Assembly (NCBI RefSeq): GCF_020532555.1
Contig: NZ_JAJBBR010000011.1
Span: 1-41,332 of the forward strand
Reading direction: 5' to 3'
Origin: Microvirga lenta
GTDB taxonomy: Bacteria; Pseudomonadota; Alphaproteobacteria; Rhizobiales; Beijerinckiaceae
Length of the DNA stretch: 41,332 nucleotides
Of this stretch, positions 1 to 6,768 are shown piece by piece (position 1 is the stretch's first letter; each line of letters opens with the position of its first letter). The translations under genes and the position numbers were made by a program. The notes under the pieces were generated by a model. That model ran no database searches and was not told the origin of the DNA. It saw only the letters and a program-made list of their open reading frames with translations.

Positions 1-24
1 CGCCCCGGGGGTTTTGCCCCCGCG

Positions 25-50
25 GGCCCCCGACAGGGAAAACGGGGGCC
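25..50 (-). terminator. GC-rich hairpin downstream of rpsR
   Basis: An 8-bp perfect stem (25-32 with 43-50) encloses a 10-nt loop, with a smaller G5/C5 hairpin beside it at 7-21. It lies just past the rpsR stop on that gene's strand. There is no clean T-tract, so it may be an attenuator or processing structure between rpsR and the next gene outside the window (often rplI) rather than a full terminator. Confidence 0.4.
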
Positions 51-77
51 GCCCCCGGGCGCCCCGCCTCGATGGTC

Positions 78-332
78 TTAGCGGATCACGTAGGGCAGCA
101 GGCCCAGGAAGCGGGCGCGCTTGATCGCCTGGGCGAGCTCACGCTGCTTCTTGGCCGAGACGGCCGTGATGCGCGAAGGAACGATCTTGCCGCGCTCCGA
201 GATGTAGCGGGACAGCAGCTTCGTGTCCTTGTAGTCGATCTTCGGAGCGTTCGGGCCCGAGAACGGGCAGGTCTTACGACGACGGAAGAAAGGACGACGG
301 CCGCCGCCGGCGCCACCAGCACCAAATGCCAT
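78..332 (-). CDS. rpsR: 30S ribosomal protein S18
   Basis: This 84-residue protein belongs to the small ribosomal subunit platform, where S18 pairs with S6 next to 16S rRNA helices 22-23. The family core is visible: a basic N-terminus, then a CPF segment, an [19 protein letters not shown] block and a closing [10 protein letters not shown] block. Length is normal for alphaproteobacterial S18. The N-terminus carries a Gly/Ala/Arg-rich stretch of about 20 residues. It starts at ATG two bases after the rpsF stop, so both are translated from one transcript. That is the usual arrangement and gives equal amounts of the two partners. The next gene on this strand is outside the window. Confidence 0.98.
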   Translation of the reverse strand: MAFGAGGAGGGRRPFFRRRKTCPFSGPNAPKIDYKDTKLLSRYISERGKIVPSRITAVSAKKQRELAQAIKRARFLGLLPYVIR

Positions 333-334
333 GA

Positions 335-745
335 TTAAGCCTCCTCGCCTTCGTTGCCGCCGCCGAAGCCGGCGCCGTCACCATCGCGCTCGCGGCGCTC
401 GCGGTCCTTGCGCTCGTCGCGGTCGCGCTTCTGCATCATCACGGACGGCTCGGTCTCGAGCTCGTCGACGCGGATGGTCATGAAACGAAGGATGTCTTCG
501 TTGATGCGCATCTGACGCTCCATCTCGGCCACCGCCTGAGCGGGGGCGCTGAGGTTGAACATCGTGAAATGCGCCTTGCGGTTCTTCTTGATGCGGTAGG
601 CGAGGGACTTCACGCCCCACATCTCGGTCTTCTCGACAGTGCCGCCATTCTGCTGAATGACGTCCTTGTACTGGTCGACCATTGCTTCGACCTGCTGGGA
701 CGTCACGTCCTGGCGAGCCAGAAAGATATGCTCGTAGAGAGGCAT
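335..745 (-). CDS. rpsF: 30S ribosomal protein S6
   Basis: S6 is a ribosomal platform protein that binds 16S rRNA as a heterodimer with S18. The 136-residue product starts [13 protein letters not shown] and keeps the [18 protein letters not shown] strand characteristic of S6. Residues from about 100 onward form a charged Arg/Asp/Glu/Gly tail longer than in E. coli, as is common in Hyphomicrobiales. The ATG at 745 has an AAAGG ribosome-binding site. It is the first gene of the rpsF-rpsR operon and is preceded by a leader of about 200 nt with a folded element, consistent with the known autoregulation by the S6:S18 complex. Confidence 0.98.
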   Translation of the reverse strand: MPLYEHIFLARQDVTSQQVEAMVDQYKDVIQQNGGTVEKTEMWGVKSLAYRIKKNRKAHFTMFNLSAPAQAVAEMERQMRINEDILRFMTIRVDELETEPSVMMQKRDRDERKDRERRERDGDGAGFGGGNEGEEA

Positions 746-830
746 AGTGGGCCTTTCTCAGGTTTGGGTTCAGGCTCTGGATTCGGATGAATGCCGTGAG
801 CCGGTTTCGCGCGTCCGATCGGCGCCAAGC

Positions 831-866
831 CCTTCGAGCCTGCAAGGCCCGAGCGGTTGTCGAAGG
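831..866 (-). promoter_or_regulatory. Bulged stem-loop in the rpsF leader (candidate S6:S18 autoregulatory element)
   Basis: Read on the rpsF strand, CCTTCGA and TCGAAGG form a 7-bp lower helix, then GCCT/AGGC forms an upper helix with a TGC loop. An 11-nt one-sided bulge contains CCG. Known rpsF leaders that bind S6:S18 display a CCG trinucleotide in a structured context. This fold is my reading by eye and is not a covariance match. Confidence 0.35.
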
Positions 867-958
867 CGGAGACACGGGACGACGGGACCTGCTAAAGACC
901 CTGCATGGAAGACCATGCCGTCCGTTCAGCCCCCGGCCGGAGCGAACGCGAAGCGGGC

Positions 959-987
959 GCTATAGTCCATTTGTTCCGGCAAGGCAA
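959..987 (-). promoter_or_regulatory. Candidate sigma-70-type promoter for rpsF-rpsR
   Basis: On the minus strand: -35 TTGCCT (987-982), a 17-bp spacer and -10 TATAGC (964-959). The predicted start near 952 gives rpsF a 5' leader of about 205 nt. Confidence 0.5.
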
Positions 988-1105
988 GGGACGGCAGCCT
1001 GCCCCGGCTGCCGCACCGGCCGGGAAACGCCGATTGCGGTTGATAGCGTTCCAGCGTGGCCGGAAGAACTCTGGTCAAAGGGCGAGGCTGGGATAAAACA
1101 GCTTC

Positions 1106-1852
1106 ATGAACGCTCCTCCTCTTCGCCTCGGCGTCAACATCGATCATGTCGCAACCGTCCGGAATGCCCGCGGGGGCTTCCACCCGGACCCCATCCGGGC
1201 CGCCAACATGGCGGTTCTGGCCGGGGCCGACGGGATCACGGCCCACCTGCGCGAGGACCGGCGGCACATCCGCGACCAGGACATGGAGCGGCTCAAGCGC
1301 AACCTGTTCGTGCCGCTCAATTTCGAGATGGCCGCAACGGCCGAGATGGTCGAGATCGCGACGCGGATCCGCCCCAATGCCTGCTGCCTCGTGCCGGAAA
1401 AGCGCGAGGAGCGAACGACCGAGGGCGGGCTCGACATCATCGGCCAGGGCGCGCATCTGCGGCCGGTGATCCAGGAGCTGAAGGATCTGGGCATCCGGGT
1501 CTCCCTCTTCGTCGAGCCGGAGATCGAGGTCATGGACGCCGCCTGCGAGCTGGGGGCGCCCGTGGTCGAGCTTCATACCGGGACCTATTGCGAGGTCGGG
1601 GACGAGGAGGAGCGGGCCCATGAGCTGGAGCGCCTGCGCCGGGCGGCGGAGCATGGGGCCAAGATCGGGCTGGAGATCCATGCGGGCCACGGCCTGAGCT
1701 TCGATACGGTGCGCCCGGTCGCCGCGATCCCGCAGATCGTCGAGCTCAATATCGGTCACTTCCTCGTGGGCGAGGCCATCTTCATGGGTCTGGATGAGGC
1801 GGTTCGCTGCATGCGGGTCGCAATGGACGAGGGGCGGGCCCAGATAACGTGA
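1106..1852 (+). CDS. pdxJ: Pyridoxine 5'-phosphate synthase
   Basis: PdxJ makes the last ring-forming step of DXP-dependent vitamin B6 synthesis, condensing 1-deoxyxylulose 5-phosphate with 3-amino-2-oxopropyl phosphate into pyridoxine 5'-phosphate in the cytoplasm. The 248-residue TIM barrel has the family signature [16 protein letters not shown] at residues 8-23, the [16 protein letters not shown] block with catalytic His47, Glu74 in the NFEMA strand, and His195 in HAGHGL. These correspond to E. coli His45, Glu72 and His193. It starts at ATG 1106, and 31 bp downstream lies acpS on the same strand, so co-transcription is likely. The pdxJ-acpS pairing is widespread in proteobacteria. Confidence 0.98.
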   Translation: MNAPPLRLGVNIDHVATVRNARGGFHPDPIRAANMAVLAGADGITAHLREDRRHIRDQDMERLKRNLFVPLNFEMAATAEMVEIATRIRPNACCLVPEKREERTTEGGLDIIGQGAHLRPVIQELKDLGIRVSLFVEPEIEVMDAACELGAPVVELHTGTYCEVGDEEERAHELERLRRAAEHGAKIGLEIHAGHGLSFDTVRPVAAIPQIVELNIGHFLVGEAIFMGLDEAVRCMRVAMDEGRAQIT

Positions 1853-1883
1853 GCCTAGCCTTTTCCGCCACCAAGGACATCTC

Positions 1884-2285
1884 ATGATTCTCGGAATCGG
1901 GTCCGACCTGTGCGACATCCGTCGCATCGAGCGCTCCCTCGAGCGCTTCGGGGACCGTTTCACCCATCGCATCTTCACGGAAGGGGAGCGCGCCCGCAGC
2001 GACCGCCGTGCCGCACGCGGCCCCTCCTATGCCCGCCGCTTCGCCGCGAAGGAGGCCTGTGCCAAGGCCCTGGGAACCGGGCTGAGCCACGGTGTCTTCT
2101 GGCGGGACATGGAGGTGGTCAACCTCCCGACCGGCCAGCCGACCCTGCGCCTGACGGGAGGGGCCCTGGAACGGCTAAGGCGCCTGACGCCGGAAGGGCA
2201 CGAGGCGGTGGTTCACGTGTCTCTTACGGATGACCCACCTCTGGCCCAGGCCTTCGTGATCATCGAGGCACGCCCCATAAAGTAA
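1884..2285 (+). CDS. acpS: Holo-[acyl-carrier-protein] synthase
   Basis: AcpS transfers 4'-phosphopantetheine from CoA to the serine of apo-ACP, activating it for fatty acid synthesis. The 133-residue protein shows both signature motifs: GIGSDLCDI at 4-12 with the Mg-binding Asp8, and [15 protein letters not shown] with the second metal ligand Glu57. Length is typical of the homotrimeric group I enzymes. The ATG at 1884 follows pdxJ by 31 bp and precedes lepB, rnc and era, the standard alphaproteobacterial order. Together with plsX and fabH further right, it is one of three fatty-acid/phospholipid precursor genes in the window. Confidence 0.98.
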   Translation: MILGIGSDLCDIRRIERSLERFGDRFTHRIFTEGERARSDRRAARGPSYARRFAAKEACAKALGTGLSHGVFWRDMEVVNLPTGQPTLRLTGGALERLRRLTPEGHEAVVHVSLTDDPPLAQAFVIIEARPIK

Positions 2286-2384
2286 GTTGGGCCGCGTTGC
2301 GGCAGAACGCGCATTGGGCTAGACCGCCGCAACGACTTGAGACGGCTTCGAGCCGCAGCATTCCTCAAGCATGGATCGAATTAC

Positions 2385-3161
2385 GTGAGCGACAACGCCA
2401 AGAAGTACGCCGGCGACAGCGTCAAGAAGGACGAAAGCGGCCTCTGGGAGACCATCAAGGTCATCGTCCAGGCGCTGCTGATCGCGGTGGTCGTCCGCAC
2501 CGTGCTGTTCCAGCCCTTCAACATCCCCTCGGGCTCCCTCATCCCGACCCTGCTGATCGGCGACTATCTCTTCGTCTCCAAGTATTCCTACGGCTATTCG
2601 AAGCACTCCATCCCCTTCAGCCCGCCCGTGTTCTCGGGCCGCATCTTCGGCTCCGAGCCGAAGCGCGGCGACATCGCGGTCTTCAAGCTGCCGAAGGACA
2701 ACTCCACCGACTACATCAAGCGGGTGGTCGGGCTGCCCGGCGACCGCATCCAGGTGATCGGCGGCGTGCTGCACATCAACGGCCAGCCGGTCCAGCGCGA
2801 GCGGGTGGAGGACTTCCAGACGACCGATCTCTACGGCCGCACGATCTCCGTTCCCCGGTACAAGGAGACCTTCCCCGAAGGCACCTCCCACTACGTGATC
2901 GAGCGCGACGGCGACCGGGGCTACTGGGACAACACCAACGTCTACACCGTCCCGCCGGGCCATTACTTCATGATGGGCGACAACCGGGACAACTCCACCG
3001 ATTCCCGCGACGAGGCCAATGTGGGCGACGTTCCGGCGGAGAATCTGGTCGGGCGGGCGGAGATCATCTTCTTCTCCATCGACGAGAACGCGTCCCTGTG
3101 GCGTCCGTGGGAATGGCCCGGATACATTCGCTGGAACCGCATGTTCGAGCGGATCAAGTAA
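2385..3161 (+). CDS. lepB: Signal peptidase I
   Basis: LepB is the inner-membrane serine/lysine protease that removes signal peptides from Sec- and Tat-exported proteins. I place the start at GTG 2385 (258 residues); the frame opens at a TTG at 2337, but those 16 extra residues do not look like family sequence. One membrane segment lies at residues 24-42. The catalytic Ser51 is in PSGSLIPTLLIGD, where Leu replaces the more usual Met, and the general-base Lys112 is in DYIKRVVGLPGDR. The box MGDNRDNSTDSR is near the C-terminus. Only 4 bp separate it from rnc. The upstream ribosome-binding site is poor. Confidence 0.97.
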   Translation: MSDNAKKYAGDSVKKDESGLWETIKVIVQALLIAVVVRTVLFQPFNIPSGSLIPTLLIGDYLFVSKYSYGYSKHSIPFSPPVFSGRIFGSEPKRGDIAVFKLPKDNSTDYIKRVVGLPGDRIQVIGGVLHINGQPVQRERVEDFQTTDLYGRTISVPRYKETFPEGTSHYVIERDGDRGYWDNTNVYTVPPGHYFMMGDNRDNSTDSRDEANVGDVPAENLVGRAEIIFFSIDENASLWRPWEWPGYIRWNRMFERIK

Positions 3162-3165
3162 GCCC

Positions 3166-3876
3166 GTGGCCCGCCGCAAGCCCAATATCGACGACCTGCT
3201 CCGCCGGCTCGGCTACCGCTTCGAGCGGATGGAGCTTCTGGACGAGGCGCTGACCCATGTCAGCGCACCCAATGCCGGCGGGCAGAGCTACCAAAGGCTG
3301 GAATTCCTGGGCGACCGGGTCCTCGGCCTCGCCATCGCGGAGATGCTCTACAAGACGTTTCCCGGCGCTCCGGAGGGCGAGCTGTCCCGGCGCCTCGCCG
3401 ATCTGGTGCGCCGCGAAAGCTGCGCCGAGGTCGCCGAAGCCTGGGACGTCGGCCCCTATGTGAAACTCGGCGCCGGCGAGGCTCATTCCGGCGAGCGCCG
3501 GAACCAGACGATCCTGGCCGACGTGAGCGAGGCGATCATCGGGGCGGTGTTCCTCGACGGCGGCTACGATGCGGCCAAGGCCCTCGTCGAGCGCTCCTTC
3601 AAGGACCTCCTGGCAACGCCCCGGCGCCCGCTTCGGGACCCGAAGAGCGCCCTCCAGGAATGGGCGCAGGGGCAGGGACTGCCGCCCCCGACCTATACGG
3701 TGGTGGAACAGACCGGCCCGGACCATGCGCCCAAATTCCGGATCATGGTCAAGGTGAAGGGCAAGGAAACCGCCTTCGGGCTCGGCACATCGAAGCGCAT
3801 CGCGGAACAGGCGGCGGCGCGAAGCCTTCTCTTACAAGAGGGTGTCTGGACGGAGGAAGAGCATGGCGTCGCCTGA
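3166..3876 (+). CDS. rnc: Ribonuclease III
   Basis: RNase III cuts double-stranded RNA, maturing rRNA precursors and processing some mRNAs. The product (236 residues from GTG 3166) starts VARRKPNIDDLL. It has the nuclease signature RLEFLGDRVLGLAI around residue 44-57 with metal-site Glu46 and Asp50, and the second acidic cluster in DVSEAIIGAVFLDGG. The C-terminal ~70 residues form a double-stranded-RNA-binding domain beginning near KSALQEWAQGQGL. The frame extends upstream into lepB, but GTG 3166, 4 bp after the lepB stop, gives the usual family length. Its 3' end overlaps era by 14 bp, which suggests translational coupling. Confidence 0.97.
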   Translation: MARRKPNIDDLLRRLGYRFERMELLDEALTHVSAPNAGGQSYQRLEFLGDRVLGLAIAEMLYKTFPGAPEGELSRRLADLVRRESCAEVAEAWDVGPYVKLGAGEAHSGERRNQTILADVSEAIIGAVFLDGGYDAAKALVERSFKDLLATPRRPLRDPKSALQEWAQGQGLPPPTYTVVEQTGPDHAPKFRIMVKVKGKETAFGLGTSKRIAEQAAARSLLLQEGVWTEEEHGVA

Positions 3877-4777
3877 ACAAACCAATACGAAAGCCGGCTT
3901 CGTCGCTCTGATCGGCGCGCCCAACGCGGGCAAGTCGACCCTGCTCAACTCGCTCGTCGGCTCCAAGGTCTCCATCGTGTCGCGCAAGGTTCAGACCACG
4001 CGGGCGCTGGTGCGCGGCATCGCCATCGAAGGCGAGGCCCAGATGGTGTTCGTCGACACGCCCGGCATCTTCAAGCCCAAGCGCCGGCTCGACCGGGCGA
4101 TGGTCACCTCCGCCTGGGGCGGCGCCGCCGACGCGGACGTGGTGGCTCTTCTTCTCGACGTCCGCAAGGGCATCGACGAGGAGGCCGAAGCCATTCTCGG
4201 CAAGCTGCCCGAGCTGAACCGGCCCAAGATCCTGATCCTCAACAAGATCGACCTGATCGAGCGTTCGAAGCTCCTGGAGCTCGCCCAGACCCTCAACGAG
4301 AAGGTGGCTTTCGCCCACACCTTCATGATCTCCGCCCTCAAGGGAGACGGGCTGGCGGCCCTGAGGCGCCAGCTCGCCGAAATGATGCCGGAAGGTCCCT
4401 GGCTCTATCCCGAGGACCAGATCTCGGACGCGCCCCTGCGCATGCTGGCGGCCGAGATCACCCGCGAGAAGATCTACGAGCGCCTGCACGAGGAGCTGCC
4501 CTACCAGTCCACGGTCGAGACCGACCAGTGGCAGCAGCGCCCGGACGGCTCCGTGCGCATCGAGCAGACGGTCTTTGTGGAGCGGGACAGCCAGCGCAAG
4601 ATCGTGCTCGGCAAGGGCGGCCAGACCATCAAGGCCATCGGCCAGGCGGCCCGCAAGGAAATCGCCGAAATCGCCGAGGCTCCGGTCCATCTCTTCATCT
4701 TCGTGAAGGTCCGCGAGAACTGGAGCGACGATCCCGAACGCTACCGGGAGATGGGGCTGGAGTTCCCTCGCGGCTGA
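3863..4777 (+). CDS. era: GTPase Era
   Basis: Era is an essential GTPase that binds the 3' end of 16S rRNA and checks 30S subunit maturation. I chose ATG 3863 because GGAGGAAG sits immediately upstream; this gives 304 residues. Visible parts are the P-loop GAPNAGKST (18-26), the switch region with TTRALVRGI, the DTPG motif, NKID, and a C-terminal KH domain containing GKGGQTIKAIGQAARKEI. Length and motifs match intact Era. It overlaps the rnc end. In many alphaproteobacteria recO follows directly; here recO is about 4.2 kb away, beyond a cyclase and an OmpA-type gene. Confidence 0.98.
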   Translation: MASPEQTNTKAGFVALIGAPNAGKSTLLNSLVGSKVSIVSRKVQTTRALVRGIAIEGEAQMVFVDTPGIFKPKRRLDRAMVTSAWGGAADADVVALLLDVRKGIDEEAEAILGKLPELNRPKILILNKIDLIERSKLLELAQTLNEKVAFAHTFMISALKGDGLAALRRQLAEMMPEGPWLYPEDQISDAPLRMLAAEITREKIYERLHEELPYQSTVETDQWQQRPDGSVRIEQTVFVERDSQRKIVLGKGGQTIKAIGQAARKEIAEIAEAPVHLFIFVKVRENWSDDPERYREMGLEFPRG

Positions 4778-4935
4778 GCCCGGTTTCACAAAATCCCGCT
4801 TCTGTGGGTCCGAATTGGCCCAAACTACGCTTCTCCGCGTTATAGCCTAAGGGTTTCGAGCGAGCGCACCATCTCCGTGTGCAGCTTTCCCGATGCCGCA
4901 CGGCCGATCCTGCCGACGTCGAGCTGGAGATGGAC

Positions 4936-6711
4936 ATGCCCGGTCCTTCTGACCAGAAGTCGCAGAGGCGTCTCGCAGCCATTCTTGCTGCCGATGTGGC
5001 AGGTTACTCGGGCCTCATGTCCCTCGACGAGGAGGGAACCCTCCTGCGCCTCAGGCATCTGCGGCGGGAGGTCGTGGTCCCGACCATCCAGGCCCATGGC
5101 GGCCGCCTGGTGAAGACCACCGGCGACGGGTTCCTGATCGAGTTCTCGAGTCCCGTGGAGGCGGTCCGCTGTGCGGCGGAAATCCAGGAGGCGCTCGCGG
5201 CGATCGCCGCCGAGGACCCGGCCACGACGCTGTGGCTCCGGATCGGCATCAATCTCTGCGACATCATCATCGACGAGGATGGAGACGTCTACGGGGACGG
5301 AGTCAATGTCGCCTCTCGCCTGGAGCAGATCGCCGTGCCGGGAGGCATCTGCATTTCGGGCAAGGTCTGGGAGGAGGTGAGGGGCAAGGTCCCTTACGCC
5401 TTCGAGGACAGGGGCGAGCAGCAGGTCAGGAACATCGCGCGGCCCATCCGCATCTACTGCCTCAACGGCGCCCAGGGACCGCCGGAGCTGGCCATGGATG
5501 CGTCGCCGTCCCTGGCGCTGCCGGATCGCCCGTCCATCGCCGTTCTGCCCTTCGTCAACATCAGCGGCGATCCGGAGCAGGAGCACCTGGCCGACGGGAT
5601 CGTCGAGGACATCACCTCGGCCCTCTCCCGGGTGCGGTCCTTCTTCGTCATCGCCCGCAACTCGGCGTTCGCCTACAAGGGGCGGGCGGTGAACTTCCAG
5701 CAGATCAGCCGCGAGCTCGGCGTTCGCTACGCCCTCGAAGGGAGCGTGAGAAGGGCGGGCAACCGGGTTCGGATATCGGCCCAGCTCATCGATGCCACGG
5801 AGGGCACCCACCTCTGGGCGGAGCATTACGACGGGGTCGTCGAGGACCTGTTCGATTTCCAGGACCAGATCACCGCCAGCGTGGTGGGGGCGATCCAGCC
5901 CTCCATCCGTGCAGCCGAGATCGAGCGGGCGAAGCGAAAGCGCCCCGAGAGCCTCGACGCCTACGACCTCGTCATGCGGGCTCTGCCCCTGGTCTGGGCG
6001 CTGGAGCGGGAAAGCAATCTGGAGGCGACGCATCTGCTCGAGGAGGCCCTGCGTCTCGATCCCACCTATCCGCTGGCGCTTTCGCTGCTGGCCTGGTGCC
6101 GGGGGCAGCGGGTCGTCTATAACTGGACCGAGCGCTCCGAGGAGGAGAGACAGGAGGCCTTGCGCCAGGCGCAGGCGGCGGTGTCCCTGTCGTCGGACGA
6201 TCCGTTCACGCTCGCGGTGCTGGGCGCGGCCCTCTCGATCACGAGGGAGTTCGGAAGCGCCGCCGCCGTGCTCGCCCGCGCGCTGGCGCTGGACCCGAAC
6301 TCGGCCTGGGCCTGGAACCGCAGCGGTTGGCTGCACGATTACCGCGGCGATGCGGAAACCGCGATCAGCCATTTCGAGCGGGCCCTGCGCCTGAGCCCCT
6401 TCGACCCGATGGCCTTCAACTGCGACATGGGCATCGGGGCCGCCCACTTCATCGCCGGGCGCTACGAGGAATCCATCGCCTGGCAGGAAAAGGCCCTGAT
6501 GGCCCATCCCAATTCCGCATGGATCCACCGCAACCTAGCGCCGGCCTATGCCCTTGCCGGACAGAGGGGCAAGGCGGCGGAAAGCGTGAGGGAGCTCCTC
6601 AAGGCCTATCCGGGAATGCGGATCTCGGACGTCACCAGCGCGCTCGCCTTCACCGACGAGGTCCTGGGCCGCATCGCCGAGGGACTGCGCCTCGCGGGAC
6701 TGCCGGAATAG
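4936..6711 (+). CDS. Class III adenylate cyclase with TolB-like and TPR regions
   Basis: This protein is predicted to make cAMP from ATP. From ATG 4936 (GGAG six bases upstream) it has 591 residues; earlier starts at 4879 (GTG) and 4930 are possible. The cyclase domain (about 12-175) keeps all canonical class III residues: metal-binding Asp20 and Asp64, adenine-selecting Lys60 and Asp117, and transition-state Asn124 and Arg128. A TolB/FlgO-like region follows (about 200-320, beginning near SIAVLPFVNISGD), then TPR-like helical repeats (about 370-570). There are no membrane segments, so it is cytosolic. This architecture is expanded in rhizobia and relatives. Its sensory input is unknown. The Crp-like regulator near the right end lacks an obvious cAMP pocket, so pairing them is not supported. 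Confidence 0.9.
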   Translation: MPGPSDQKSQRRLAAILAADVAGYSGLMSLDEEGTLLRLRHLRREVVVPTIQAHGGRLVKTTGDGFLIEFSSPVEAVRCAAEIQEALAAIAAEDPATTLWLRIGINLCDIIIDEDGDVYGDGVNVASRLEQIAVPGGICISGKVWEEVRGKVPYAFEDRGEQQVRNIARPIRIYCLNGAQGPPELAMDASPSLALPDRPSIAVLPFVNISGDPEQEHLADGIVEDITSALSRVRSFFVIARNSAFAYKGRAVNFQQISRELGVRYALEGSVRRAGNRVRISAQLIDATEGTHLWAEHYDGVVEDLFDFQDQITASVVGAIQPSIRAAEIERAKRKRPESLDAYDLVMRALPLVWALERESNLEATHLLEEALRLDPTYPLALSLLAWCRGQRVVYNWTERSEEERQEALRQAQAAVSLSSDDPFTLAVLGAALSITREFGSAAAVLARALALDPNSAWAWNRSGWLHDYRGDAETAISHFERALRLSPFDPMAFNCDMGIGAAHFIAGRYEESIAWQEKALMAHPNSAWIHRNLAPAYALAGQRGKAAESVRELLKAYPGMRISDVTSALAFTDEVLGRIAEGLRLAGLPE

Positions 6712-6713
6712 AA

Positions 6714-6739
6714 AACGGCCCGGCGGGAGCCGGGCCGTT
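6714..6739. terminator. Bidirectional terminator between the cyclase and the OmpA-family gene
   Basis: A perfect 10-bp stem (6714-6723 with 6730-6739) has a 6-nt loop. On the minus strand the stem runs into TTTT, giving a good intrinsic terminator for the OmpA-family gene. On the plus strand the T-tract is short. Confidence 0.75.
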
Positions 6740-6768
6740 CATGGTCGGTGTTGCGGGACGGGACCGCC

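Larger units (their letters stand above)
746..1105. other. Divergent intergenic region between rpsF and pdxJ
   Basis: This 360-bp stretch has no supported gene. On the minus strand it holds a candidate promoter for rpsF (959-987) and a leader of about 200 nt with two hairpins: 903-918 (6-bp stem, 4-nt loop) and the bulged stem at 831-866. On the plus strand I could not find a convincing promoter for pdxJ, and the pdxJ ribosome-binding site is weak. Confidence 0.6.

Noticed and set aside
4778..4935. Promoter for the adenylate cyclase from a TATAGC-like sequence near 4841
   Set aside because: No -35 element at suitable spacing; a read-through from era remains equally likely.
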